Below are positions 44,639 through 53,939 of a DNA stretch of 64,000 bases, one piece after another. The stretch is from Pararhodobacter marinus. GTDB taxonomy: Bacteria; Pseudomonadota; Alphaproteobacteria; Rhodobacterales; Rhodobacteraceae. How positions within the stretch are numbered: the stretch's first letter is position 1; every line of letters starts with the position of its first letter. A program made the position numbers and the translations under genes. The DNA is taken from the NCBI RefSeq assembly GCF_003122215.1, contig NZ_QEYD01000010.1, forward strand, positions 1-64,000. Reading direction: 5' to 3'. Below the pieces are notes generated by a model. It was given only the letters and a program-made list of their open reading frames with translations, did no database searches and was not told the origin of the DNA.

Positions 44639-45726
44639 GCGTCCTGTCCGGCTAGGGTGACGAGCGCGGCACAGCAGGCAGCGAGGTCGTCAGATGAATT
44701 GTAGAAATGCGGCGACAGTCTGAGCATTGCGCCGCGCGGGCTGGTGCGGATGCCGCGTTCATCGAGACTGCGCGCCAGCCCTTCCGGGTCCGGAACCTTC
44801 AGCGCGACGATCCCTGCCGCCGCCTCCGGCGGGGTCGCGACGGCAAAGCCATCCGCGATCAGGCGCGCGGAAAGCTCCGCCTGCAGCTTGGCCACCCGGT
44901 TCTCGATCCGCGCATGGCCCAGCTTCTCCAGATAATCGAGCGCAGCCCCGAGCACGAAGATGCCCGGATAATTGGCATGAGAATGGGCAAGCAGCCGGGA
45001 CGGCGCGAGATTCGCGTAGCCCCTTTGCCGCGGCTCCAGCCGCTCCCTCAGGGCGGGCCGGACCACGCCCAACCCAAGGCCGAAGCCGGCAAGCGTCCAC
45101 TTGAAGAACGACGTCACGTAGACATCGGCCAAGGACGCATCGACCGGGATCGCGCCCACGGCATGGACCCCATCGACGGCCAGAAGGGTGCCCCGCGCCC
45201 GACAGGCCGCAGACAATCGTGCCAGATCCACCCGCGTGCCGGTCTCCCAATGCACATGCGAGACGGCCAGCAGGCTGGCCCCCGGAAGGGCGTCGATCAG
45301 CGCTTCGGTCCGTTGCGCCTCGTCCGCAATCGGCACCCGGGCGACCGTGATACCCCGGGACTTCAGGTCTTCCAGAGCAGCCTTGACCGAGGGGAAGTCG
45401 TCGTCCGGCACGACAACCCGCTCACCCGCCTTCAACGGCAGGGCCTGAAGGGCCCGTGTCAGAGCATCCGTACTGCTCGACGCGAAATCGATCCAGTCCG
45501 CCTCCACGTTCAAGAGACGCGCCAGAAGGCCGAGGACGCGCCGGCGCTCGGCCATCCAAAGCGGCTGAGCGTCGTAACCGCGTGACTGCAGTTCACCATA
45601 CATGCGCGCTGCGGCCTCCCCGGTGCCCGGCGCGGCCAGCCCGGTCGCTGCGGTGTTCAGGTAGATGCACCGATCCAGATGGGGAAAGTCCCGACGGAAA
45701 TCCAAAGTATCAATGGTCTCAGACAT
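44635..45726 (-). CDS. Class V aminotransferase-fold PLP enzyme
   Basis: A 363-residue protein of the class V aminotransferase/cysteine-desulfurase fold. YLNTAATGLAAP opens the sequence, SHVHWETGTRVDL is central, and the PLP lysine is expected at K209 in SFFKWTLAGFG. Members near RidA and YheO genes may be racemases, lyases or epimerases (isopenicillin-N-epimerase-like), not true aminotransferases. First gene of the operon with RidA and the YheO regulator; an amino acid imported by the neighbouring Bzt transporter is the likely substrate by inference. Confidence 0.8.
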   Translation of the reverse strand: MSETIDTLDFRRDFPHLDRCIYLNTAATGLAAPGTGEAAARMYGELQSRGYDAQPLWMAERRRVLGLLARLLNVEADWIDFASSSTDALTRALQALPLKAGERVVVPDDDFPSVKAALEDLKSRGITVARVPIADEAQRTEALIDALPGASLLAVSHVHWETGTRVDLARLSAACRARGTLLAVDGVHAVGAIPVDASLADVYVTSFFKWTLAGFGLGLGVVRPALRERLEPRQRGYANLAPSRLLAHSHANYPGIFVLGAALDYLEKLGHARIENRVAKLQAELSARLIADGFAVATPPEAAAGIVALKVPDPEGLARSLDERGIRTSPRGAMLRLSPHFYNSSDDLAACCAALVTLAGQDA

Positions 45727-45798
45727 GTATTTCCCGACACTGGGCGCATTGAGAACGCGCCTGCCCTCTTGGGGAGTTTACACATGGATCCATGAGAG

Positions 45799-45839
45799 TC
45801 TACAAAAAGTCGAAACATGCACATAGTGTAGAAAGTTGC
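45799..45839. promoter_or_regulatory. Inverted TCTACA/TGTAGA pair upstream of the class V PLP enzyme operon
   Basis: TCTACA at 45799-45804 and TGTAGAAAGTTGC at 45827-45839 face each other, centre to centre 28 bp, 75-110 bases upstream of the start codon. The right half matches the motif upstream of bztA with one gapped base. Confidence 0.5.
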
Positions 45840-46059
45840 TCGCGTCGAGTTTCGCACCGCTTCGCTTATCCCGCATCACCAAGAGCGCGGGGGTCGGGAG
45901 CGACAAGCCCCTTAAAGCGGTTCTGCAGGGTATTTCATCGATGCCGATGCGGAATCACGTGGTCACGGGGGTCCGGCGGAGCAGGCCCGTGGTTCTGGCC
46001 ATTCGCTCTGCTGCTTCCGTCCCTAGGCCGAGGCGGGTCCTGCAGATACCGCGAACGAA

Positions 46060-46085
46060 GAAGCCCCGCCAATGGCGGGGCCTTC
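46060..46085 (-). terminator. Terminator-like hairpin after tRNA-Ala
   Basis: An 8-bp core stem (GCCCCGCC 46063-46070, GGCGGGGC 46074-46081) with a 3-base loop and weaker outer pairing. Read on the minus strand it lies 25 bases past the tRNA 3' end and is followed by CTTCTTCG, a weak U-tract. Confidence 0.65.
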
Positions 46086-46109
46086 TGGGCACGAGGTGCT
46101 TGGTAAGTT

Positions 46110-46185
<76 letters not shown>

Positions 46186-46355
46186 ACCGAGGTGCATCCC
46201 ATCGGGCTGCGAGGGGCGGTGTATGGGTTCGCGCGGTACAGATCAAGAGGAAAAATGCACGCGCGGACGAATCTCGTCGCGCGCCGCGGGATCGGGCCGA
46301 GGCGGCGCACGCCGCGAGCGGCCCCGGTACCTGCCACGCCGAAGCCAGAACGCAA

Positions 46356-46381
46356 ACGGGCGCCCGTGACGGGGCGCCCGT
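46356..46381. terminator. Terminator-like hairpin downstream of the TIGR02300 gene
   Basis: A perfect 10-bp inverted repeat (ACGGGCGCCC 46356-46365, GGGCGCCCGT 46372-46381) with a 6-base loop, 26 bases past the stop of the minus-strand gene at 46407. The U-tract is short (TTTG). Confidence 0.7.
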
Positions 46382-46406
46382 ATTCTCTGCGCTGAGCGTC
46401 CGGGGC

Positions 46407-46736
46407 TCAGCTGTCGTCTTCGCTGTCGTCGGCGACATCGCCCAGATCGTCGAACGACACGGTATCGTCGTCCTCGTCCTCGAGCAGTTCGTCGTCGGTC
46501 TCCACCGCGACATCGTCATCATCGTCGAGCAACACGTCTTCGCTCTCGGAATCGGATTTGGGAGCGGATTTCGACTTGTTCGATTCGGTGGCGGCGGTGA
46601 CGCCCTTGCGGCCCGGCTGCTCCGTGGGAACGACCTCGCCGGTGTAGGGGCTGATCACGGGCGTCTTGTTCAGGTCGTAGAATCGCTTGCCCGTCGTCGG
46701 GCAAAGGCGCTTTACGCCCCATTCTTCCTTGGGCAT
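46407..46736 (-). CDS. TIGR02300-family acidic protein
   Basis: A 109-residue protein. The N-terminal third (MPKEEWGVKRLCPTTGKRFY, then DLNKTPVISPYTGE) matches the TIGR02300 family, found mainly in alphaproteobacteria. The C-terminal half is extremely acidic, with runs of Asp and Glu, and should be disordered. Function is unknown. It is divergent from the SprT/YgjP-like peptidase gene. The ATG at 46736 is the conserved family start; the open frame upstream is a shadow. Confidence 0.9.
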   Translation of the reverse strand: MPKEEWGVKRLCPTTGKRFYDLNKTPVISPYTGEVVPTEQPGRKGVTAATESNKSKSAPKSDSESEDVLLDDDDDVAVETDDELLEDEDDDTVSFDDLGDVADDSEDDS

Positions 46737-46890
46737 TGACAATCCTTCCCATGCTTTGGATCGACGCCCGTTGCCATAGTTGGATTGCCTTGTCAAAGCC
46801 TTTCGGGCGATGTTTGGTGCCACGGGGTGCCGGCCCCGGGGGTCGCCGCCCCGACTCTGTCCTGCCTGCTGCCTGACGCAAGGAAGATCC

Positions 46891-47595
46891 ATGCCCGCCC
46901 AGACCGAGACGATCGAATTGCCCGGCGATCCGCCGCTTTCGGTACGGCTGAAACGCTCACGCCAGGCCCGGCGGGTTTCGCTGCGCGTCTCGCGGCTGGA
47001 TGGGGCAATCACGCTGACCGTACCGGCGCGGGCCTCGATGCGCCACGCGATGGCCTTTCTGACCGAACGCCGCGACTGGCTGGACCAGGCCGTGGCCGGG
47101 ACCGAGTCCCCGCTTGCAGTGACACCGGGCGTGGCGATCCCGGTCGAGGGGCGGATGCTGACGCTGGAAGCGGCACCGATCCGCGCCGCCCGGATCGAGG
47201 GTGCGCACCTGCTGGTGCCGCGCCAGCGCCCGGCAGCCGCCGCGCTGGCCTTCCTGCGGTTGCAGGCCCGCGACCGGCTGGCAGGGCGCGTGGCAGCCCA
47301 CAGCGCCGTCCTGGGGCGCCCTGCGGGCAAGCTGACCCTGCGCGACACGCGCTCGCGCTGGGGGTCCTGCACGGCGACGGGCGATTTGATGTTCAGCTGG
47401 CGACTTATCATGGCGCCGCCGCGGATCCTGGATTACGTCGCCGCGCATGAGGTCGCGCACCTGGTCGAAATGAACCATTCGGCGGCTTTCTGGGCACAGG
47501 TGCACAGGCTGTTTCCCGCCCATGACGAGGCGCGGCGCTGGCTGAAGACCGACGGCGCGGGGCTGCACCGCTATCGCTTCGAGCCGATGGTCTGA
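46891..47595 (+). CDS. YgjP-like zinc metallopeptidase (DUF45/M48-type)
   Basis: A 234-residue protein of the YgjP/WLM-like gluzincin group. HEVAH (186-190) with a downstream histidine (H196) in NHSAAFW supplies the zinc site, preceded by the conserved DTRSRWGSCT (152-161). Physiological role unknown; no signal peptide, so probably cytoplasmic. ATG at 46891 after AAGGAAGATCC is used; an in-frame ATG at 46780 lies in the promoter region shared with the TIGR02300 gene. Confidence 0.85.
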   Translation: MPAQTETIELPGDPPLSVRLKRSRQARRVSLRVSRLDGAITLTVPARASMRHAMAFLTERRDWLDQAVAGTESPLAVTPGVAIPVEGRMLTLEAAPIRAARIEGAHLLVPRQRPAAAALAFLRLQARDRLAGRVAAHSAVLGRPAGKLTLRDTRSRWGSCTATGDLMFSWRLIMAPPRILDYVAAHEVAHLVEMNHSAAFWAQVHRLFPAHDEARRWLKTDGAGLHRYRFEPMV

Positions 47596-47634
47596 GCCCG
47601 CTCTCTTGTCCATCTTGACGCCCCGTGCGGATTT

Positions 47635-47642
47635 GTGATCAC
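47635..47642. promoter_or_regulatory. GTGATCAC palindrome just before a GntR gene
   Basis: An 8-base palindrome within ATTTGTGATCACG, ten bases upstream of the ATG at 47652. It resembles the TTTGATCAAA palindrome before the putrescine operon, which lies next to a second GntR regulator of the same subfamily. Possible autoregulatory site. Confidence 0.35.
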
Positions 47643-47651
47643 GCTTCGGAC

Positions 47652-48308
47652 ATGGAAGTTCCCGCCCGCCCCGGCCCCGATGCCTCGTCCCTCTCGGCGC
47701 ATGACCGCGTCTACCGCACGCTGCGCACGCGGGTGATGCATGGTGAATTGCTGCCCGGGCAGCCGCTGACCCTGCGCGGGATCGGCCGCGAATTCGGCGT
47801 GTCGATGACCCCCGCGCGAGAGGCGATCCAGCGTCTGGTGGCCGAGGGCGCGCTGACGATGTCGGGATCGGGCCGCGTGCAGACGCCGGAACTGGGCAAC
47901 GAGCGGATCGAGGAACTGGCGACGATCCGCGCGCTTCTGGAGCCGGAACTGGGCAGCCGCGCCCTGCCCCGCGCGCATTCCGCGCTGATCGACCGGATGG
48001 AAGCGATCAATTCGGCGAATACCGATGCCGTGTTGCGCAGCGATGCGGTGACCTATGTGCGCACCAATCTGGAATTCCACCGGACCCTCTATCTGCGCGC
48101 GCAATCGCCGGCGATGCTGGCCATGGTCGAAACGCTGTGGCTGCAGCTGGGGCCGACGATGCGGGCGCTCTATGGCCGCCTGCGCCGCAACACGCCGCCG
48201 CCGCATCACCGGATGATCCTGGCAGCGCTGAAAGCGGGGGACGAACCGGGGCTTCGGCTGGCGATTCGCACCGATGTGACGCAGGGCCTGCGGCATCTGA
48301 CGCAATAA
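47652..48308 (+). CDS. GntR-family (FCD) transcriptional regulator
   Basis: A 218-residue regulator with a winged helix (about 18-75, GIGREFGVSMTPAREAIQRL) and an FCD domain (about 85-205, with NLEFHRTLYLRAQSPAMLAM). It resembles the GntR at 58018 along its whole length (shared MTPxREAI block and FHxxLY motif), suggesting paralogues. No divergent metabolic gene adjoins it. The ATG at 47652 is preferred over a GTG nine codons upstream. Confidence 0.85.
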   Translation: MEVPARPGPDASSLSAHDRVYRTLRTRVMHGELLPGQPLTLRGIGREFGVSMTPAREAIQRLVAEGALTMSGSGRVQTPELGNERIEELATIRALLEPELGSRALPRAHSALIDRMEAINSANTDAVLRSDAVTYVRTNLEFHRTLYLRAQSPAMLAMVETLWLQLGPTMRALYGRLRRNTPPPHHRMILAALKAGDEPGLRLAIRTDVTQGLRHLTQ

Positions 48309-48351
48309 TCGGTGAGCGACGCATTACGACGGTAGACAGAACGCCGCCTGC

Positions 48352-49503
48352 ATGCCGAAAATACGGGGCATGGTAAGCAAACTCGTCTCCGTTCTGTCCC
48401 TGACGATCCTGGGCCTTGTTGTGTCCCCGGTGGTCTTTTCGTCGCCGGTCCATGCGCTGTCCGCGCATGTGCGATGCCTGCAGGATCAGCTGAATGCCGC
48501 GGGCTATCGCGACGGGCCGGTCGACGGGCAGGTCGAGGACACCACGCGCGGGGCGCTGGAAAACTTCGCGCGGGATCACGGGCTGCAGATCCGGTCCGAG
48601 CTGACCTCGGACAACGCGGTGACATGGTGCCGGCGGCTCGGGTTGAACGATCCGGCCCTGCGCGCCTATTGGCCCTCGGCCCGGAGACCGGTGGCGTTGT
48701 CGATCGCGCATGATATTCCCCGCGATCTTGCCGAGCGGGTCGAAAACCGGCTCGAGGCCGAGATCCGCTCGCTCAGCGCGCTCCTGGGGCTGGATCTGTC
48801 CGCGACCGACGACGTGATCGTGGTTCGCAACGAAACCTGGCGTGAATCGCTGCCCCGTATGCAGGCGCTGCGCGGTGCCGGGGACAGCCCGTTCTTCGCG
48901 CAGGCGATGGAGCGGCACTGCACCGGCACCAACCGGCTGGGCGGCTGGACGGTGTCGGGACTGACGATCTTCTGCCTGCGCAACGACGCCGTTCTGGGCG
49001 AGACGTTTTCCGAACGCGACCTGCGCCATGCCCTGCGGCACGAGGCGGTGCACCTGATCCAGCATCAGGTTTCCGCGCTGCGGGTGCGGCGGATCAACGA
49101 AACGCCCGGCTGGGATCCGCACGAATTGCCGATCTGGATGGCCGAGGGCACGGCGGTGATCCTCGAAGGCCGCTATCCCGCGCAAAGCGCCGTCAGCACC
49201 GCCGACCGGCGCCTGCTTTCCACCTTCGACAACCGCGACTGGCCCGATCTGCGGCAGCTGGAGACGCGGCTGGGGCTGAAGATCGATTACGACGGCGTCT
49301 ATCTGGGCGGCGCGGTGGCGGTGTCTTACCTGATCGCCCGGCATGGCGGGTATCGCGCGCTGGGAAATCTGTACGAGCGCATGGGCGAAGGCCGCCACTT
49401 CGACAGCGCCTTTGCCGAGGCGTTCGGTCTGCCGCTAGCGGGCTTCTATGACGAATTCGCCGCCTTGGGCCGGACGGGCACGGACGGGCTGCTCAGCCGC
49501 TGA
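48352..49503 (+). CDS. Secreted peptidoglycan-binding gluzincin metallopeptidase
   Basis: A 383-residue protein. A signal-like hydrophobic segment spans about 10-35, so the product is probably exported. A peptidoglycan-binding-like domain follows (about 38-92, [20 protein letters not shown]). The catalytic part carries HEAVH at 230-234 and a downstream glutamate at 265 in IWMAEGTAV, the HExxH + E zinc set of gluzincins. The two-domain build suggests cell-wall-associated proteolysis. Not a family I can name precisely. It overlaps the convergent ugpC-like gene by 11 bases at their 3' ends. Confidence 0.7.
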   Translation: MPKIRGMVSKLVSVLSLTILGLVVSPVVFSSPVHALSAHVRCLQDQLNAAGYRDGPVDGQVEDTTRGALENFARDHGLQIRSELTSDNAVTWCRRLGLNDPALRAYWPSARRPVALSIAHDIPRDLAERVENRLEAEIRSLSALLGLDLSATDDVIVVRNETWRESLPRMQALRGAGDSPFFAQAMERHCTGTNRLGGWTVSGLTIFCLRNDAVLGETFSERDLRHALRHEAVHLIQHQVSALRVRRINETPGWDPHELPIWMAEGTAVILEGRYPAQSAVSTADRRLLSTFDNRDWPDLRQLETRLGLKIDYDGVYLGGAVAVSYLIARHGGYRALGNLYERMGEGRHFDSAFAEAFGLPLAGFYDEFAALGRTGTDGLLSR

Positions 49504-50542
49504 CCCGCCGGCCGCTGGCCGTGTTGAACGGGTGCAGCGCGCCAAGCGGGACATGCAGCGTGATCGCCGCGCCTTCCTGCATCGTCGGCAGGCCGGGAAT
49601 GCGAACGGTGATCGGCTGATCGTTGCCGTCGAGCGACACGTAGATGTGGCTTTCGGCGCCCGCGGGTTCCAGCAGCATCACGCGCCCGCTCAGGGACAGA
49701 TGCGGCTCGGCGGGGGCGCTCAGCAGCATGTCGTCGGGCCGCATCCCGACCAGATCCGTGCCCGCAGGCAGGGTCGAGGGTGCCGCGCCCCGGTCGCGCA
49801 GATAGCCCATCTCGATCATGTTCATCGCGGGCGACCCGATGAAGCCCGCGACGAACAGCGTCTCGGGGCGCTGATACAGCTCCATCGGGGTGCCGACCTG
49901 CTCGATCCGGCCCGCGTTCAGCACCACCAGCCGGTCAGCCAGCGTCAGCGCTTCAAGCTGATCGTGCGTCACGTAAAGCGAAGTCGTGCCCAGCCGTTTC
50001 TGCAACTGCCGGATCTCGACACGCATCTGCACCCTGAGCTTGGCGTCGAGGTTCGACAGCGGCTCGTCGAACAGGAAGGCCGAGGGCTCGCGCACCAGCG
50101 CGCGGCCCATCGCGACGCGCTGACGCTGGCCGCCCGACAGGGCGCGCGGCTTGCGCTGAAGGTAATCGCCGATCTGCAGCATCGCGGCGGCCTCCTGAAC
50201 GCGGCGCTCGATCTCGGGCTTCGCCACGCCCTGATTGCGCAGGCCGTAGGCGAGGTTGTTGTAGACCGTCATATGCGGGTAAAGCGCGTAGTTCTGGAAC
50301 ACCATGGCGATGTCCCGGTCGGCGGGTTCGAGGGTGTTCACCACCCGGTCGCCGATGCTCAGCGTGCCGCCGGTGATCGTTTCAAGCCCCGCGACCATGC
50401 GCAGAAGCGTGGACTTGCCGCAGCCCGACGGGCCCACCAGCACGATCATCTCGCCGTCGGCAATATCCAGGCTGATGCCCGTCACCGCCTTCACGCCCCC
50501 GGGATAGACCTTGTGCAGGTCGTCCATCACGATGCGGGCCAT
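49493..50542 (-). CDS. ABC transporter ATP-binding protein (UgpC type)
   Basis: A 349-residue ABC ATPase of the sugar/glycerol-3-phosphate class. Walker [10 protein letters not shown] is at 37-45, the signature is LSGGQRQR and Walker B is [14 protein letters not shown]-terminal OB-type regulatory domain (TOBE) spans about 235-345. It closes the operon of binding protein and two permeases that matches ugpBAEC in order. Overlaps the metallopeptidase gene by 11 bases tail to tail. Confidence 0.88.
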   Translation of the reverse strand: MARIVMDDLHKVYPGGVKAVTGISLDIADGEMIVLVGPSGCGKSTLLRMVAGLETITGGTLSIGDRVVNTLEPADRDIAMVFQNYALYPHMTVYNNLAYGLRNQGVAKPEIERRVQEAAAMLQIGDYLQRKPRALSGGQRQRVAMGRALVREPSAFLFDEPLSNLDAKLRVQMRVEIRQLQKRLGTTSLYVTHDQLEALTLADRLVVLNAGRIEQVGTPMELYQRPETLFVAGFIGSPAMNMIEMGYLRDRGAAPSTLPAGTDLVGMRPDDMLLSAPAEPHLSLSGRVMLLEPAGAESHIYVSLDGNDQPITVRIPGLPTMQEGAAITLHVPLGALHPFNTASGRRVSG

Positions 50543-50543
50543 G

Positions 50544-51392
50544 TTATTTCTCCGTCTCGGTCAGGCCCTTCACGAAGAGCCGTTGCATGAACAGGATCAC
50601 CAGAATGGGCGGCAGCGCGGCCAGCACGACGGTGGCCATGACCAGATGCCACAGCGGTTCGCTGTCGGCGCCGGTCACCATGCGCTGAATGCCCATGACG
50701 ACGGTGTAATAGCCCTCGTCGCTGGTGATCAGAAGCGGCCAGAGATACTGGTTCCAGCCATAGATGAACATGATCACGAACATCGCCGCGATGTTGGTGA
50801 CGCTGAGGGGCAGCAGGATGTCCCGGAAGAACTTCATCGGACCCGCCCCGTCGACGCGCGCGGCTTCCAGCATTTCCTCGGGCACGGTCATGAAGAACTG
50901 CCGGAACAGGAAGGTCGCGGTGGCCGAGGCGATCAGCGGGATCGTCAGCCCGGCATAGGTGTTGAGAAGGTTGAGATTCGCCACGACCTCGAAGGTGGGC
51001 ACGATCCGCACTTCGACCGGCAGCATCAGCGTGATGAAGATGATCCAGAAAAAGAAGATGCGGAAGCGGAAGCGGAAATAGACGATGGCAAAGGCCGACA
51101 GCAGCGAGATGGCAATCTTGCCCACGGCGATCATCATCGCCATGACGAAGCTGTTCCACAACATCAGCCCGATGGGCGGCGCGCCTGCGGTCGAGCGGCC
51201 CTGGAAAATCACCTCGCTGTAATTCTCGATCGCGTGGCTGCCGGGCAGAAGCGGCATCACGCCCTGCAGGAAGGTGCCGGGCGCATGGGTCGAGGCGATC
51301 ACCGCCACATAGACCGGGAACACCACGATCCCCACCCCGAGGATCAGGATCAGATGTGCAAGGAAGGTGCCGAAGCGGTCGTTCTGTACCAT
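50544..51392 (-). CDS. ABC transporter permease (UgpE type)
   Basis: A 282-residue permease with six hydrophobic segments and the EAA loop [20 protein letters not shown]. It corresponds to UgpE/MalG, the second permease of carbohydrate or glycerol-phosphate transporters. One base separates it from the ATPase gene and ten from the first permease. Confidence 0.88.
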   Translation of the reverse strand: MVQNDRFGTFLAHLILILGVGIVVFPVYVAVIASTHAPGTFLQGVMPLLPGSHAIENYSEVIFQGRSTAGAPPIGLMLWNSFVMAMMIAVGKIAISLLSAFAIVYFRFRFRIFFFWIIFITLMLPVEVRIVPTFEVVANLNLLNTYAGLTIPLIASATATFLFRQFFMTVPEEMLEAARVDGAGPMKFFRDILLPLSVTNIAAMFVIMFIYGWNQYLWPLLITSDEGYYTVVMGIQRMVTGADSEPLWHLVMATVVLAALPPILVILFMQRLFVKGLTETEK

Positions 51393-51402
51393 CGCGGGAC
51401 CC

Positions 51403-52287
51403 TCAGTAATTGACGCGGCGTTCGATCCAGCGGAACTGGATCACGGTCAGGACGATGACGATGGCCATCAGGATCACCGATTGCGCCGCCGACGATCCCA
51501 GGTTGCCGCCGACGAAACCGTCGCGGAACACCTTGTAGACAAGGATATTGGTGGCGCGGGCGGGGCCGCCCTCGGTCGTGGCATGGATCACGCCGAACGT
51601 GTCGAACATCGCGTAGACGACATTGACGACCATCAGGAAGAAGGTGGTGGGCGACAGCAGCGGGAAGACGATGGTCCAGAACCGCTTGATCCGGCCCGCG
51701 CCGTCGATGGACGCCGCCTCGATCAGCGATTGCGGGATGGATTGCAGGCCGGCCAGGAAGAACAGGAAATTGTAGCTGATCTGCTTCCACGCGGCGGCGA
51801 TCACCACAAGAATCATCGCGTCGGTCCCGTCCAGCCGGTGGTTCCAGTCATAGCCGAAGCCCTGCAGCATGTAGGGCACGATCCCGACCGAGGTGTTGAA
51901 CATGAACCACCACAGCACGCCGGCGATGGCGGGGGCCACGGCATAGGGCCAGACCAGAAGCGTGGTGTACCAGTCGCGCGACCGCAGCATCCGGTTGACC
52001 ATCACCGCGAACAGAAGCGACACGGCCATGGCCAGAAAGGTGGTGGCGACCGAAAAGATCGCCGTGGTCTTCATCGCGTCCAGATAATGCGGGTCGGCGA
52101 AGAGACGTTCGAAATTCCGGAACCAGACAAAGGTCGAGCGCAGCCCGAACGGATCCTCGCGCAGCATCGACTGCCACAGCGCCTGGCTGGCGGGCCAGAC
52201 GAAGAAGACCAGCGTGATCAGCACCTGCGGCGCCAGCAGCGCGTAGGGCAGCCATCGGCTGGAAAAGGTCATGCGCTTGGTTTGCAT
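51403..52287 (-). CDS. ABC transporter permease (UgpA type)
   Basis: A 294-residue permease with six hydrophobic segments and the EAA loop [20 protein letters not shown]. It corresponds to UgpA/MalF. The gene follows the binding protein by 76 bases, a gap that contains a strong hairpin. Confidence 0.88.
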   Translation of the reverse strand: MQTKRMTFSSRWLPYALLAPQVLITLVFFVWPASQALWQSMLREDPFGLRSTFVWFRNFERLFADPHYLDAMKTTAIFSVATTFLAMAVSLLFAVMVNRMLRSRDWYTTLLVWPYAVAPAIAGVLWWFMFNTSVGIVPYMLQGFGYDWNHRLDGTDAMILVVIAAAWKQISYNFLFFLAGLQSIPQSLIEAASIDGAGRIKRFWTIVFPLLSPTTFFLMVVNVVYAMFDTFGVIHATTEGGPARATNILVYKVFRDGFVGGNLGSSAAQSVILMAIVIVLTVIQFRWIERRVNY

Positions 52288-52316
52288 GGGCCGGGCTCCG
52301 GTCGCGGGTCGTGAAT

Positions 52317-52344
52317 GCGGGACGGGCGTTGCCGTCCGTCCCGC
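52317..52344 (-). promoter_or_regulatory. Hairpin between the ugpB-like and ugpA-like genes
   Basis: A 9-bp stem (GCGGGACGG 52317-52325, CCGTCCCGC 52336-52344) between the binding-protein stop and the permease start, with no U-tract. In comparable operons such hairpins protect the binding-protein mRNA so it is made in excess over the membrane subunits. Confidence 0.5.
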
Positions 52345-52363
52345 GCGTCAGAAATCCGTCAGC

Positions 52364-53686
52364 TTACTGCATCGACGATTCGAAATCGCGCAGCAGGGCG
52401 TTGCCGCGCTCGACGATGTTGTCGGCGGCTTCCTGCGCCGACACCGAACCGACCAGCATTGCTTCCATCTCTTCCGAGATGATGTCGCGGATCTGCAGAT
52501 AGTTGCCGAAGCGCAGACCGCGCGAATTCTCGGTCGGCGGGTTCAGGTTCATCTGCATGATCGACACATCGGCGCCGGGATTGGCGTCGTAATAGCCCTG
52601 CTCTTGCGACAGCTCGTACGACGCCTGCGTGATCGGCAGGTAGCCGGTGTTCTGGTGCCACCACGCCTGCTGCTCGGGGGTCGAGAGGAACTCGAAGAAG
52701 CGCGCGACGCCTTCGTAATCGCCCTCGTCATGGCCCGACAGGGTCCACAGCGTGGCGCCACCGATGATCGAGTTCTGCGGCGCGCCCTCGACATCGTCGT
52801 AATAGGGCAGCATCGCGTAGCCCACGTTGAACGGCGCGTTGGCCATCACGCCCGCGCGGCCGGCCGAGCTTTCCATCATCATCGCGCATTCGGCCGAGTA
52901 GAAGGTCGGACCCGCATCGGGGCCATCATTGCCGCCGGCCCATTTGAAGATGCCTTCAGACTGCCAGCGCGCCAGGTTTTCCCAGTGACGGATCAGCGGC
53001 TCCTGCTGGTTCAGGACCAGCTCGGCGTCGAACCCGGCGAAGCCGTTCTGCTGGGTGCCCAGCGGCAGGTTGTGCAGCGCGAGGAAGTTTTCAAGCTGGA
53101 TCCAGGACGGCCAGCGGGTGGTGAAACCGCAGGTCGCCGCGCCCGAATCGATGATCTGCTGCGAGAATTGCTCGACCTCGGCCCAGGTGGCGGGCGCCGT
53201 TTCCGGGTCCAGACCGGCGGCTTCGAACGCGTCCTTGTTGTAATACAGGATCGGCGTCGACGAGTTGAACGGGAAGGACAGCATGTTGCCGTCGGGATCG
53301 GTGTAATAGCCCACGACGGTGGGGATATAGGCTTCGGGGTCGAATTCGACGTCGTGCTCGGCCATCAGCTGGTAGATCGGGATGATCGCACCCTCGGCGG
53401 CCATCATCGTGCCGGTGCCGACCTCGAAGACCTGCAGGACATGCGGCTGCTCACCGGCGCGGAAAGCGGCGATAGCGGCGTTCATGGCTTCGGAATAGGT
53501 GCCGCGATAGCTGGGCACGACGACGTAATCGGACTGCGATTCGTTGAAGGTCGCCGCCGTCTCTTCGACCAGCTCGCCAAGGCGGCCGCTCATCGCGTGC
53601 CACCACTGGATTTCGGTCTGGGCCATGGCCGCGGCAGGCGCGACAAGGGCCATGGCCGTGGCGGCCATCAGGCTTTGCTTGAACAT
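52364..53686 (-). CDS. Extracellular solute-binding protein (UgpB type)
   Basis: A 440-residue periplasmic protein with a Sec signal (AATAMALVAPAAAMA, cleaved about residue 22). The mature start IQWWHAMSGRLGELVEETAA is very close to UgpB, the glycerol-3-phosphate binding protein, and TRWPSWIQLENFLALHN also fits. It heads the operon and probably binds glycerol-3-phosphate, glycerophosphodiesters or a related compound; a sugar cannot be excluded. ATG at 53686 is used because the signal peptide begins there. Confidence 0.88.
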   Translation of the reverse strand: MFKQSLMAATAMALVAPAAAMAQTEIQWWHAMSGRLGELVEETAATFNESQSDYVVVPSYRGTYSEAMNAAIAAFRAGEQPHVLQVFEVGTGTMMAAEGAIIPIYQLMAEHDVEFDPEAYIPTVVGYYTDPDGNMLSFPFNSSTPILYYNKDAFEAAGLDPETAPATWAEVEQFSQQIIDSGAATCGFTTRWPSWIQLENFLALHNLPLGTQQNGFAGFDAELVLNQQEPLIRHWENLARWQSEGIFKWAGGNDGPDAGPTFYSAECAMMMESSAGRAGVMANAPFNVGYAMLPYYDDVEGAPQNSIIGGATLWTLSGHDEGDYEGVARFFEFLSTPEQQAWWHQNTGYLPITQASYELSQEQGYYDANPGADVSIMQMNLNPPTENSRGLRFGNYLQIRDIISEEMEAMLVGSVSAQEAADNIVERGNALLRDFESSMQ

Positions 53687-53889
53687 CAGGGGTCCCCCCA
53701 TTGGTTTCGTCAGTATTGCGCACGGGTTCGCGAAACCGCTCCCCACGGTCCCGCGGGCGCGAATTTCAGCACTTTGCTGCGATATTCTTCGTTTGTGAAG
53801 GGTATATGACGGAAACCGAAAATGTTTCGACGTCTCGCTGTCACATCCCGCGCGCCGGACCCGTTTTACAAAGGCGCGAAACGCGAACA

Positions 53890-53913
53890 GCGCGGCCCCG
53901 CGAGAGGCCGCGC
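53890..53913 (-). terminator. Terminator-like hairpin after the deacetylase gene
   Basis: An 8-bp perfect stem (GCGCGGCC 53890-53897, GGCCGCGC 53906-53913) with an 8-base loop, 27 bases beyond the stop of the minus-strand deacetylase gene. A short T-run follows on the minus strand (GTTCGCGTTTCG). Confidence 0.6.
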
Positions 53914-53939
53914 CGTTTCAGGTCCGGTCTTGCCGGTGC

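Larger units (their letters stand above)
45727..46109. other. Intergenic region between the aminotransferase promoter and tRNA-Ala
   Basis: Some 380 bases without a credible gene. The first 120 bases form the promoter region of the class V PLP enzyme operon and include TCTACA (45799-45804) and TGTAGA (45827-45832) in inverted orientation, 22 bases apart. The middle shows nothing I recognise. The end carries the hairpin after tRNA-Ala. Confidence 0.5.
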
